Origin: Aureobasidium sp. EXF-3400
Lineage: Eukaryota > Ascomycota > Dothideomycetes > Dothideales > Saccotheciaceae
DNA: 64,000 bases
Direction: 5' to 3'
Assembly (NCBI GenBank): GCA_024195585.1
Contig: SWBL01000260.1
Coordinates: 1 to 64,000 of the forward strand
Numbering within the stretch: position 1 is the first letter of the stretch; the number at the start of each line of letters is the position of its first letter. The notes beneath the pieces were generated by a model. That model made no database searches and was not told the origin of the DNA. It was given only the letters and a program-made list of their open reading frames with translations. A program made the position numbers and the translations under genes. Shown here piece by piece: positions 1-10,059 of this stretch.

Positions 1-330
1 TAAGGGTAATATATTATTAAATTAAAAGAGATAAAGAAAATTAGTATACTTTTTTAACCTATAGAATCTATAGGTTAGACTTATATATAAGAATAAATAG
101 ATATTAATTAGTAGTAGTAATAATTAAGTAGTAGCAATATATAGTAAAGAGTAGTAATATATCTAAAATACCTAGTACTAAAAATACTATATTAAACTCT
201 TAGATGCTCGAACGAGTTCTTACCTTACTATACTCTAATTGGCCTATAGAATTTATAGGTGAAAAATACAACACTAATCTACTAGTTGCCGTACCAAGTC
301 TCGTTCGAGCTTCTGATTAATGAGATAATT
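1..330. repeat. AT-rich, probably mutated repeat relic
   Basis: The first ~300 bases are strikingly A/T-rich, with long TA-rich runs and no plausible ORF, then composition returns abruptly to that of the rest of the window. A near-palindrome of the form CCTATAGAAT-C/T-TATAGG occurs twice, near 59-75 and 243-259. An exact 11-bp inverted repeat (GCTCGAACGAG) lies at 206-216 and 300-310. Such islands in filamentous ascomycetes are commonly transposons decayed by repeat-induced point mutation. The position just upstream of a tRNA gene would fit a tRNA-targeting retroelement, but no element family can be recognised. Confidence 0.55.
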
Positions 331-435
331 TTGAGCAGAAGAGTGTTCTGGACAGGGTGGATCGAGCAACGGGTGGCTGCTTTGTAGTTAGATCGTTGAA
401 ACATATTTTGGCCGAGCAAAATTTTGCACAACGCA

Positions 436-507
436 GGTTGTATAGTGTAATGGTTAGCACATCGGATTCTGATTCCGGTAATCCCAGTTCGATCCCGGGT
501 ACGACCT
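436..507 (+). tRNA. tRNA-Gln (anticodon CTG)
   Basis: This 72-nt cloverleaf has an acceptor stem GGTTGTA pairing with TACGACC (one G-U pair). The anticodon stem TCGGA/TCCGG encloses the loop TTCTGAT, giving anticodon CTG, which reads CAG (Gln). The T loop is the canonical TTCGATC. No intron is present. It sits about 110 bp downstream of the AT-rich relic and about 260 bp from the 3' end of the riboflavin synthase gene. Confidence 0.93.
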
Positions 508-767
508 CATCTACTTTTGTCATTTTTTGTTGCTATACCATTGGGGGATCATCTTTTGAGGTCCTGCTCAGGCTTAAAGCACGCGTGTGTGGATTTATCC
601 AAATTATAGCTTCAGGTCGCGTGTTAGCTTTTCGCCAAGGTTTACTTGGAGTCTTGTGATTCAGCACTCTCGAGATCAGCATTGTCCAGGACCTAGTTTC
701 AAGCATATTTTTGAGGAGGTAGCCTGGTATGCTGCTGGCTACCCAGGATTGATGTATTATGGTCTTT

Positions 768-1530
768 TCATGACTTTTGCTTGCTCAGCTTTTCATCGAC
801 GATCCTCGAAACAATCTTTTCGAGAATAGCAGGTTCACCACCAGCCTTGCCCTCAAAGTAGCCAACCACGCTCTTCTCGACGTACTTGCCTACGCAATCG
901 ACCTCGACGTTGACGGTATCGCCCTTCTCCTTCTTGCCCATGACGACCTTCTCTTGGGTGTAGTTGATCATCATGATCTCGAACCAGCCTTGCTCATCGT
1001 CCACAGCCGTGATGGTCAGACTCGCACCGTCAAGCGTCACATAGCCCTTTTCTACAATGTAACGCAAGACGCTCTTGTCTCTGGGCGCCATGCGAAACAC
1101 CTTTGCCTCATTATCCGGCGTCACAGACACAATCTCTGCAATGGTATCCACATGGCCCTGGACAAAGTGACCACCCATCCTCGTGTGCGCAGACACAGCT
1201 CTCTCGAGATTGACCTTGCTGGCTTGCTTCAGCGCACCCAGGTTTGTGCGTCGTAGAGTCTCTGGCGCGGCGCCGATTTTGAAAGATGAAGAGGTGAATT
1301 CGGTGACGGTTAGGCAGGTGCCGTTTACGGCTATTGAGTCGCCGAGGTTGCAGTCGGAGAGGATGGAGGAGCAGTCGGAGATTGTCATTGTGGTGCCGCC
1401 GCCGGAGGTTGCATCTTGCTGGACGAGTTCTGAGACAGCTGGGGTGGTGTGTTAGTAAGGTGCTTGGAGGGGAGGTGGGGGCAGGAAGGAGATGCGGACT
1501 TCCTAGTGTTTCGACAATGCCGGTGAACAT
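768..1530 (-). CDS. RIB5: riboflavin synthase (alpha subunit type)
   Basis: Two exons: 1530-1500 and 1438-768, joined across a 61-nt intron with branch TACTAAC; predicted 233 aa. The enzyme performs the last step of riboflavin synthesis, dismutating two 6,7-dimethyl-8-ribityllumazine molecules to riboflavin and an amino-pyrimidinedione. The N-terminus MFTGIVETLG is the hallmark of the family and exists only with the small first exon. Two tandem lumazine-binding repeats are visible (about residues 1-97 and 98-200), with NGTCLTV in the first and LDGASLT in the second. Length is close to the usual 200-240 aa. It diverges from the small membrane protein gene at 1913 over a 380-bp spacer. Confidence 0.95.
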
Positions 1531-1912
1531 GATGGGCGAGACGTTGGGGATGTTGTAGAGAAGGTGTATGTGTTGTGGTTATGGGGTCATGGAAGTGTTA
1601 TGACTGTGTCTTGAATTGATTTCCTTGACATGGATATGTCATCACCCGGAGAGCTGTCGAACCGGACGCTCGCCAAAAGATGCCCCGAGTGCAGCGCGAT
1701 CCACCTGCTGCCAGGGTCCAGAGCAATCAATTGGCACCAGCCATCTCGCACCTGCAAGCCCACGACACGCAATTGCAGGGCGGTCAAGCACTTCAATGCC
1801 GTGTGATTTTTGTTTTCCAATGTCCAATTGATCTATAGCCTTTCCATATTTCGCATCACTCAATACACGCACTGTTCAACTCCCACAAAGCAACTGCGTA
1901 CTGCACTTCGCA
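1531..1912. other. divergent intergenic/promoter region
   Basis: This 382-bp spacer separates the divergent starts of riboflavin synthase (minus) and the small membrane protein (plus). It must hold both promoters. No defined operator or RNA gene was recognised. Confidence 0.5.
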
Positions 1913-2525
1913 ATGAGCTTCTTCGGCGGCCCCTCGTCCCACCGCTCCACCACTTCACGATCGCATCACAAGTCCAGCCACACCAGACCTACCTTCCCAC
2001 GCGCACCATCTTCAACAGCTTCATTCTTCTCACGCAACGGAGGCTCTTCATCCTACTACAAACGCCGGCCACGCGATGGCTACATCCAGAGTCTGCTCCA
2101 CAAACTCAAGCGCTTGATACGAGATCTTTGGGAGTACGTAAGGCAAGGGTACAGATAGCATAGGTCAATCCACATCAGATGGTTCCAATAGCCATCAGGT
2201 GGTTCTTCGACCGCTTTCTGTACCATCCGCTCACAAGAAACATGCTAATTGTACCCTCATCTTTAGGTATGCGCAACGACACCCCTTCAAGGCTTTTATG
2301 GCTGTGGTCGTGCCGTTGATCAGTGCGGGAGGCGCGTTGCATAGCTTGCTCAAGCAGTTTGGGGTTAGGATGCCGGCCATGTTTGATGCTGGTGTGGGAA
2401 GAGGTGGATATTATGGGAGTGCTGGATATGGTGGTTATGAGGGCACTGGAAGTGTGTTTGGCGGTGGTGGGGGTGCTATGGATATGGCTGGCAGCTTGAT
2501 GAAGGTTGCGAGGGCTTTTATGTGA
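1913..2525 (+). CDS. small conserved-looking membrane protein, Gly-rich C-terminus
   Basis: Two exons, 1913-2133 and 2267-2525, 159 aa. The donor GTACGT at 2134 is preferred over GTAAGG at 2138 because only it joins in frame to the acceptor TTTAG at 2262-2266. The N-terminal half is Ser/His/Arg-rich and ends in a basic amphipathic stretch (LLHKLKRLIRDLWEY). It is followed by one hydrophobic segment, FMAVVVPLISAGGALHSLL, and a Gly/Tyr-rich tail (GRGGYYGSAGYGGYEG). It looks like a single-pass organelle or endomembrane protein. I do not recognise the family. Confidence 0.7.
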
Positions 2526-3208
2526 GAATTGATGGAATGCTGTGGTATGAAGGTTATGATATGCGACACGAACGACATGGATTGCTGGTCAATCCACACT
2601 GGAAGGGCAATGATTCAAATTGCTGGCTAATGCTGGAAAGGCAGACTTTGTTGCGACAACGACAGGGTGGAGGTATTCTTATGATTCCGATAGAAGGCAA
2701 TGCGGCACAAAAGCAGAAGTTAATGTGGACAAGATGCCAGACAAGGTTTCTCTGATTCGATGTTCTTGATATGGTGTTTGAGAAGCTTACAGACCTAACG
2801 ACCATTACTCCACGTGACCCAGTCTTTTGGTGACTTGAGATGTGTCGACCAAGATCTAGGCAAGATGAACCAGATTGACAACGACTTGATTAAAGTCAAT
2901 CTCAGGCAAGTTTCGTGGAGATGTGGTCGTTTGATGGACAAGATTGGGAGCCAAAATGCAAGTCGTCAAAGATCGGTGGCAACAGGAACAGACCGGGAAG
3001 CAGCGGCCGTCGACCCTCGGCACAAGCAACGCCTTCCCGCGAGTGGAATCATCATACGCACGCTGATTGGCTGAGAGCCTCGTAGTTTGGGGCAAACCTG
3101 AGAAGTGCCAGCAGCAACTGCCAGAGCAACATCGTCGTCGACTCTTCTATTTCCCCTCTCCCCCATCCTAATCTCCACTCCACACATTCTACACACACGA
3201 CCGCCATC
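2526..3208. other. intergenic region upstream of sdhB
   Basis: This 683-bp stretch holds no convincing ORF. The last ~80 bases before the sdhB ATG are strongly pyrimidine-rich (for example TATTTCCCCTCTCCCCC), which is typical of core promoters of highly expressed genes in filamentous fungi. A CCAAT box in inverse orientation lies at 3066-3070. Confidence 0.5.
3066..3070 (-). promoter_or_regulatory. inverse CCAAT box (putative Hap/CBC site)
   Basis: The sequence CTGATTGGCTGAG contains ATTGG, the complement of CCAAT, about 140 bp upstream of the sdhB start. The fungal CCAAT-binding complex with HapX is known to control respiratory iron-sulfur genes, including succinate dehydrogenase subunits. 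Function here is inferred from motif and spacing only. Confidence 0.4.
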
Positions 3209-4222
3209 ATGTCGTTCAGATTGGCTACCTCGCGCATTGCGCCCCGCATGATGTTCCGCCGCTCCATGGCCACCACCGTCGAGTCGAGCAAGGGACCTCT
3301 CGCCGGCGGCACCGAGGCCATCAGCGCCTCTCGCCCTGTCCTTTCGCCCAACGAGACATCAACCGTCAAGGAGCCCCTCAAGGATGCCGACAGCAAGATC
3401 AAGACCTTCCACGTCTACAGATGGAACCCCGACGCCCCCAGCGACAAGCCTCGCATGCAGAGCTACCAACTCGACCTTAACAAGACCGGTCCCATGATGC
3501 TCGATGCCCTGATCAGAATCAAGAACGAGCTCGACCCTACTCTTACCTTCCGTCGTTCATGCAGAGAGGGTATCTGCGGTTCCTGCGCCATGAACATCGA
3601 CGGTGTCAACACTCTTGCCTGCTTGTGTATGTCGCCCTGCCGAACACGCTCTCTCCAGCTCTCAGAAACAGCTGCTAACAACCACCAGGCCGCATTCCCA
3701 CCGACACCAAGGCCGAGTCCCGCATCTACCCTCTTCCTCACACCTACGTCGTCAAGGACCTTGTTCCCGACCTTACCCAGTTCTACAAGCAGTACAAGTC
3801 CATCAAGCCCTTCTTGCAGCGCGAGACCGCTCCCGAGGACGTGAGTCTATCACTCTTTGTCACAAATCCTACCACATCCATACTGACAACCTCATTAGGG
3901 CCGTGAGTACCGCCAATCCCCTGCAGAGCGCCGCAAGCTCGACGGTCTGTACGAGTGCATTCTCTGCGCCTGCTGCAGCACTTCCTGCCCTTCATACTGG
4001 TGGAACTCGGAGGAGTACCTCGGTCCCGCCATCCTCCTTCAGTCTTACCGCTGGATCGCCGACTCGCGTGACGAGAGAACCGCCACCCGCCAGGACGCCC
4101 TCAACAACTCCATGTCTCTGTACCGCTGCCACACCATTCTGAACTGCTCCAGGACATGTCCCAAGGGTCTCAACCCTGCTCTCGCCATTGCTGAGCTCAA
4201 GAAGTCCATGGCTTTCACCTAA
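3209..4222 (+). CDS. SDH2: succinate dehydrogenase iron-sulfur subunit (complex II)
   Basis: Three exons, 3209-3626, 3689-3840 and 3899-4222, 297 aa. This mitochondrial complex II subunit passes electrons from the flavoprotein to ubiquinone. The N-terminus is an Arg/Ser-rich presequence ([19 protein letters not shown]). The [2Fe-2S] ligands are in [10 protein letters not shown] (Cys118, 123, 126) plus Cys138 just before the first intron. Exon 3 carries the [4Fe-4S]/[3Fe-4S] motifs [16 protein letters not shown] and [14 protein letters not shown]. The quinone-site Pro and the His of RCHTIL, where resistance to SDHI fungicides often arises in fungi, are of the sensitive type. Length is usual for fungal SdhB. 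Confidence 0.97.
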
Positions 4223-4854
4223 GTGCTTTGCAAGCATTAAAAATATCATTTCTCCTTCTTTTTATCTGTCTAACGGTGTACATTTTACGGAGCGAGGGTA
4301 CCCACAATTTGCTTTCTTGTCTTAGTTCTTTCCTTACTCTCACTTGTGGGAAGGTAGATATGATCAATGAAATCATACGCTGTCAGGCGTTTCCCTTCCT
4401 ATATCCACACACAGCTGTACAATGTATCCAATCTTGCACGAAGAATGAAAACCAAGATTAAATCCAGCCCGCTTCTTCTTCACTTTAGACCTCTTTTGGT
4501 GATGTTACGTCGTTGTGAGTGTGTAGACTTGAGCTCTCTTCATCAAAAAGTTTCTGGGTCTAGATCTCATATCATCCATACTGTATATCAATAGCAAACT
4601 AAATACTTTTTTGGTAGAGAAGCCGAAACGCGGTGCGTAAACGACAAAAGAGAAAACAAAAACAGAAAAGATATATAAAGATGAATACATACGATAGGGT
4701 ATCACAAAAACCAGGTCCCATTCATTATAATCTCTTGACCTTTTTTTTTCTTTCTTTTTTTTCTTTCTGATCATTCTTGTCTTGCTTTCTGTGAGTCAGT
4801 GCTTGTGCTTTGTGAGTCTTGTTCTTGTCTGCAAGAGCTATAGTCGAGTCAAAG
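4223..4854. other. convergent 3' intergenic region
   Basis: This 632-bp spacer lies between the 3' ends of sdhB (plus) and the SAM-PH gene (minus). It is T/C-rich, with a poly-T/CT tract near 4739-4768 that would act as poly-A-rich 3' sequence for the minus-strand gene. No gene was seen. Confidence 0.5.
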
Positions 4855-7294
4855 TCAAGCCTTTGAACCGTTATGCTCGACTTCGATTCCACTCTCCTTC
4901 TGCCTCAAAGCTTTGGCAAGCATCAACTCTCTCATCCAATCGATCCTCTCATTGCTGTTGGTAACAGCAAAATGGTGAGTTTTGCCACTAGTCGCCAACT
5001 TGACCCTACTACCCTCACCACCGCCAGCAGCACTGGGAACGAGTTGGAAAGCAAAAGCACCAGCAGAGGCATTCTTGTCTCCTCCACCACCGAGTTTGAG
5101 ATTCTTCAATGCGGCGGTGAGTTTGTTGTTGGAGGGCAGTGAAGAGCAAGCCACATTGTAGTCATCGACATTGATGCTGTCGAGCATGATGGCTGAGAGT
5201 CTGTTGTTCTCATGCATGGCTAGTTGTGTGCCATGCAGACGGAAATGCGCATTCTGCCATTCGTGGTGCAGGAGTTTGGTTTTGCGTTTTTTCATGTAGC
5301 CAGTGTGGGAGACGGAGGCGCCGTAGGTGGCTTGCATGTGTGCTTTTTTCATTTCTTTTTGCTTATCTTTGTCGACCACGTGGAGGTGTTTGCTTGGGGA
5401 ACGTGTGAGGGTTGTCGTCGTGGGTGAGAAGACTGCGTTCTCGTCAAGAGAGGGCAGCGTGTTGGAGGGTTGGCGGCGGAAGTCGACGCGTATGTGCTCC
5501 CGGTATTGCATGTTGGGTGGTACGGACTGGCTGGTATCGCGGGAGATGGGGCCGGTGGGGATGGCAGTGACCGGAACGTCCATCTCAGATGCTGGTGTGC
5601 CGTAACGATAGATGTGATTTGACCCGGGAGACACTGTAGCGCTGCGGCAGGGAGACATGACGGTGTCTGCAGGAGAAAAGACGTTCTGCTTTCCCAACCA
5701 GGGGTTGGCACTGGCAGAGCGAGGGATAGACAATTTGGGTAGATGCTTGAGGTTTCCATGTGGTTCCTGAGTCACTGTTGGGCGCTGCAGAGAGGGATAG
5801 GCTTGTTGGTGAATGGTAGGGAACATCTCAAACCCGTTGCCAGGGAAAGTATCGAGAGGAGGTGTGAGCGGTGCTTCGACTTGCGGCTGGCCAATATGTT
5901 GGAAGTTGAGGAATTGCTTGACGTTCTCCTGAGGGTCTCGCATCTGAAGTTGAGCCAGCATGTTTTCATGAAGTGCAAAGGCAGGCAGCTGACCGGGGCC
6001 CAGCAGATCAGAGGAAGCCACGACTGAAGGCGGCATGTTCTCTGAAACAGGTCGAGTCGATTCCTCTTCGGCATGACCTGAGGCCTCTTGCTGACGATAC
6101 ACATTGTCAACGACTTTGTAAGCAGTGGTGGCATTACCAGGATCACCTGTGATCAAGATCTGACCGCCGTGATCAGGGCTGATGGGATAGCCTTGCTGTT
6201 CCCGAATGCGAGCAAACAGTCTCTGCTGCTTACGCCATTTAGAACAGTTCTCGCCTTTAGCACAGTTGTGCTCTCTGGGCATCAGCTGTTCAATGGCAAC
6301 GATGGAGACAGACTCGGCAGGAGTGATGGTATCATCATGATGTCGATTCTTCCGACCACGACGCTTCTTGTGCCGAACAGGAGTGACTGGTATCATGTCA
6401 TCTTCCAACGACAAAGTAGGCAGTGCATCTCGGGAAATGTCACCATCTGACTTCGACCTTACGTTGGTTGGAGGACGAGAGATGTCCTGGAAAGGCGTAG
6501 GTACCGGGCTTGGACCGCGTTCACCACCTTTGAGGTTTTGGATAGTGTTCCAGAGTTGATGACGTTTGCCAAAAGATTCAATCTCGAGCTCCTTCAGATT
6601 CTCAAACTTGAGCTCCATCAATATTGATCCGTTGATGTCGTGCTTTTCGAATTTGTCAACAACCTCATGAGGTAGTCCGGTCTCAAGCATCCAGTTCAAG
6701 ACGTCTTGAGTGGACCATCGCTCCACGCTATACAGAGAAGGAGACTGTAGCACTGCATCAAGACCTGGGACATACAAGTCCTGTGGTGAGAAGGCAAACT
6801 CTTGAGGAGAAGTAGTGGTATGCTGCTGTGGCAACTCCATAGTTTTTGGAAAGAGTGGAGACATCTGCAGAGCATAGTCGAAAGCAAATTCGGCAGAAGA
6901 CTGAGAAGCACGAAAAAGGTGAGGACCTTTTGGTCCTTCGACCGGCTTGCCATGGAGTTGAAAGGGACCATTCCGATCGAACTGTACCTCAGAACGAGGG
7001 GTTAAAGCCTCTTCGAAAGACGAAATTGTGGTTTCGCTCCTTCTTCTACTGTCGAACTGGCACAGGGTTAGAATGTAAAATCACAAAAAGTGGTAAGCAG
7101 TCGCTCACCGAACCGAAGCTGGGCTTGGGAGAGTTCTCCTCGAACAAGCTCTCATCGTCTTCTACATCGGTCTCATAAATCTCTGTTGCTTCAGATAGTG
7201 GTCGAGCATATGGTGTCTTGGAAGGACTCGTAAAGGGTGTTCTCAATGTCTGAGATTGTGAATCCTGGACGCCCACGTGGACCGCATGTGTCAT
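4855..7294 (-). CDS. SAM and PH domain protein
   Basis: Two exons, 7294-7109 and 7056-4855, with a 52-nt intron; 795 aa. The first exon adds an acidic N-terminus (ETDVEDDESLFEENSPKP) that a single-ORF reading from 6864 would miss. Visible domains: a SAM domain at about 175-235 (WSTQDVLNWMLETGLP to FGKRHQLWNTI), a His/Cys segment near 325 (HNCAKGENCSKWRKQ) followed by basic residues, long Ser/Thr/Pro-rich linkers, and a C-terminal PH domain at about 645-785 (TGYMKKRKTKLLHHEWQNAHF to THHFAVTNSNERIDWMREL). Budding yeast Boi1/Boi2 also combine SAM and PH but carry an SH3 domain that is absent here. A role in polarity or membrane-linked signalling is inference. Confidence 0.85.
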
Positions 7295-10059
7295 GGCCAG
7301 CTTGACTAGTCAGCCAATGTCTTGGGTTTCGGAAGAATGCATATCACCTACCATGATGGACAAAGCAAAAGAGAAAAACAAGCAAGAAAAAGCTACGTAA
7401 AATCGAGATGAAACGACAGTCGACACCGTTGCCAGTGAGATACTCTATAACGTTTGCTTTCGTGACACGAAGAGACGGCAACAAGAGTTGAGATTCGGGT
7501 ATTCGCGCGGCAGCAATATCGAAGGCTTTTGTAAAGATAGCTCGTTGCTTGAATTGGAGGGTACACCATGTTCCCGTATCCTCCTATGTGCGTAGTGGAA
7601 GTGTGACCAGCCATGGCGGCGGGATCAACAGGCGTTAACGCAATTGGAGCGGTTGGACAGATGGTCTCGCTGTGCCTGCAGATTTGATAGATTACACACG
7701 TATCTCAGGCCTGTTTCGAGTTTGACATTCTCCATTGGACGCCATCGAACATGCAGCACGCCGTCGGGGCGGTGGACGTGATGTGAACTTACGGCGCATA
7801 TGCAAAGATATGCAGAATTTGATTGGCTCAAGAATCAAGGTCAAGTTTTCGGCTGCACACAGAATAGATGAGTCAATCCAGGACTGCATCGGAATGGTTA
7901 GCCACGAAATGAGACATATGCTGTGCAACCTAAAGAACCCTGGATATCGATAGCAGCAGGTCGTGCAGATTACCCCGCCAGACAAGCAGAACAATATGCA
8001 TCAGGTCTTCGTGTACAGCAAATACTGCAGCGATCACGCTGTTGAGAGGAGCTGGTAAGCGTTGCACATGGTCACAATGCAAGGGCGGAGAAACAGCACA
8101 TGTTTCTGTACGGCCTCGACACGAGCGGTGAAAGGCGAATGAATCTCGTGATACACCCTAGCCGCCAGACCAGCTTGCCTTTCTTGCTCATGTCTGACGT
8201 CTTTCGGGCGAGTCCGGCCAACGAAACCTACCAACGAAGCCAACCTTCAGTAGCAGTATTGGTGTCAGGACTCGAGAAATAGATGGCAGCAAATGTTCTG
8301 CAGAAGGCCGAGTGTTGGACGGGGCAAAGGCGCGTGACTTTGACGCAAAGACCAGACTCGGATGCTGGAAACCAATAACAGCAGGAAGGCGGCATGTTCA
8401 AGGCTGGTTGGTGGATATGTCGACAGCGTGAACCGCCCTAGCAGTATGGGATTCTCTTGCAGCCGTCCAAAGCCGATAAGCGTCTGGCGTGCACTACCTA
8501 GTACATGCAAACTTCATGTTCGCAAGGATTGATCAGGACTGGAACTGTTGCAGGCATGAACTGAACCAAGATATCGGAAAGTCGATAGCAGGTCAGGCAA
8601 TATTTTTTTGATGGATTTTAGGCATGATGGACAAGGTTCCTGCATGATGTCCGCTGAAATGTGCTTGAGGTGGCAGGAGAGCAAGAGAGTCAGCACAGCG
8701 CCTGCCGTGTCGTCTCACAGAAAACAGGGTTCGAAGAACGGGGAGGGCCGCTACCGCGTCCGAGGCAGGCAGACGAGAAGACATTCTGCCGAGCGGCGTC
8801 CGATTGGTCAATGCAGCCGGCAGATTAGCGCGACAGCGCATTAATCACATCAAGTTGCTGCACATCCTCCACTTCTCGTCACATCTCATCAGTAGCTTCC
8901 AACCACTCGTTGCAACCTCACTCTGCAGCCATACCAAACAAGCGCGTGGGAAGATCGCCATGGCTTGCACAAATCAACATTCTAAGCGAGTCAAGCAGCC
9001 AGCAGCATCACAGCATGTGCTTCTCCCATACAGAATAGTTTCGATGCTTCACCGCCATCCAATGCGAAGGCAATGAAGCAAACATGAATGTTTTTGTTGT
9101 AGTTCCATGGCACCACACGTATCTACTAACGTAGCTGTGCTTGGATTCAGAATCTGGGACATCTATCAGTGGTAAGACGCATTGTTGATCAGATCTGATC
9201 AGCTCCGTTTTGCAGCAATGAAGCCCAAATCACTGCCGACGCTTGGACGTTGAGTTCCTGCGGCTCATTGCGAGCGGGGATCGGCTCGGGGACTTTTCTA
9301 CTCGACATGTCAAGTCAAAGTCTAACTTATTCTGCTATCTATCTTTGTCCATTGGTCTGAACTAACTTCTGTCAAAACAACTCGACCATGTTGTTTTGCC
9401 TTTGTAACGTCTTTCGACAGACGACACAACAAAGGATAATCTCCATGGGTCCTTTGGCTCTCTTCCAGATCTCATCCGATATCCCCAAGATCCGTCAATT
9501 CTTCCGGCAATAAACAGACTGCATGTGCATGGTGCAACCTATGCGGCTCAAAGTCACTTTCTGTCCGACCATCATGGCTCTTGGTGGCACACAGATAGCG
9601 TGAGCCGATCTGCTCTCCTCCACTGACTCGGCCCATGGCAGTCCCGTGCCACTCGAGTGCAGACGACCAATCGCAGTTTCTGATGCCCTGCATATCGCAT
9701 GATTAGTTCTGATTCTGCCCAGAGTATTAACCCACATTGTTGAGCAGTCTAAGAATAGATGCGGTGTTATTTGCTGCCATTCTTCCACGTTTGGGCATAT
9801 AAGGTACTTGTCTCTTGCACTTGACCATAGCCAGCAATCGCAGGCCGACTTAATACGCTTTTCTCTCTTCTTCTCGTCCCTTTCCCTCTCCCCTCCCCAC
9901 TAGCCAGGCTGGTCCAGGCTCCTCTTGCGCTATCGTTTAATCAAGAACCGCTTTTGCGCCACTACTTTCTTTCCCAGACCCCTGGTCCCCTACCAGCCCT
10001 CAGTCGACCTTGATCCCCGATTGGGCTGCCTCAGATTTATTTGTACATATAGATCAGAC
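7295..10059. other. long intergenic region with no recognisable gene
   Basis: This 2.77-kb stretch separates two divergent genes (SAM-PH and a Zn2Cys6 regulator). ORFs are short and show no domain or codon signal. The last ~200 bases before 10060 include a strong CT-rich tract (near 9859-9900), consistent with a core promoter. The rest may be a long upstream control region or hold an unannotated non-coding transcript. Confidence 0.45.

Noticed and set aside
777..1256. 159-codon plus-strand ORF opposite riboflavin synthase
   Set aside because: It is the antisense shadow of a confidently identified gene.
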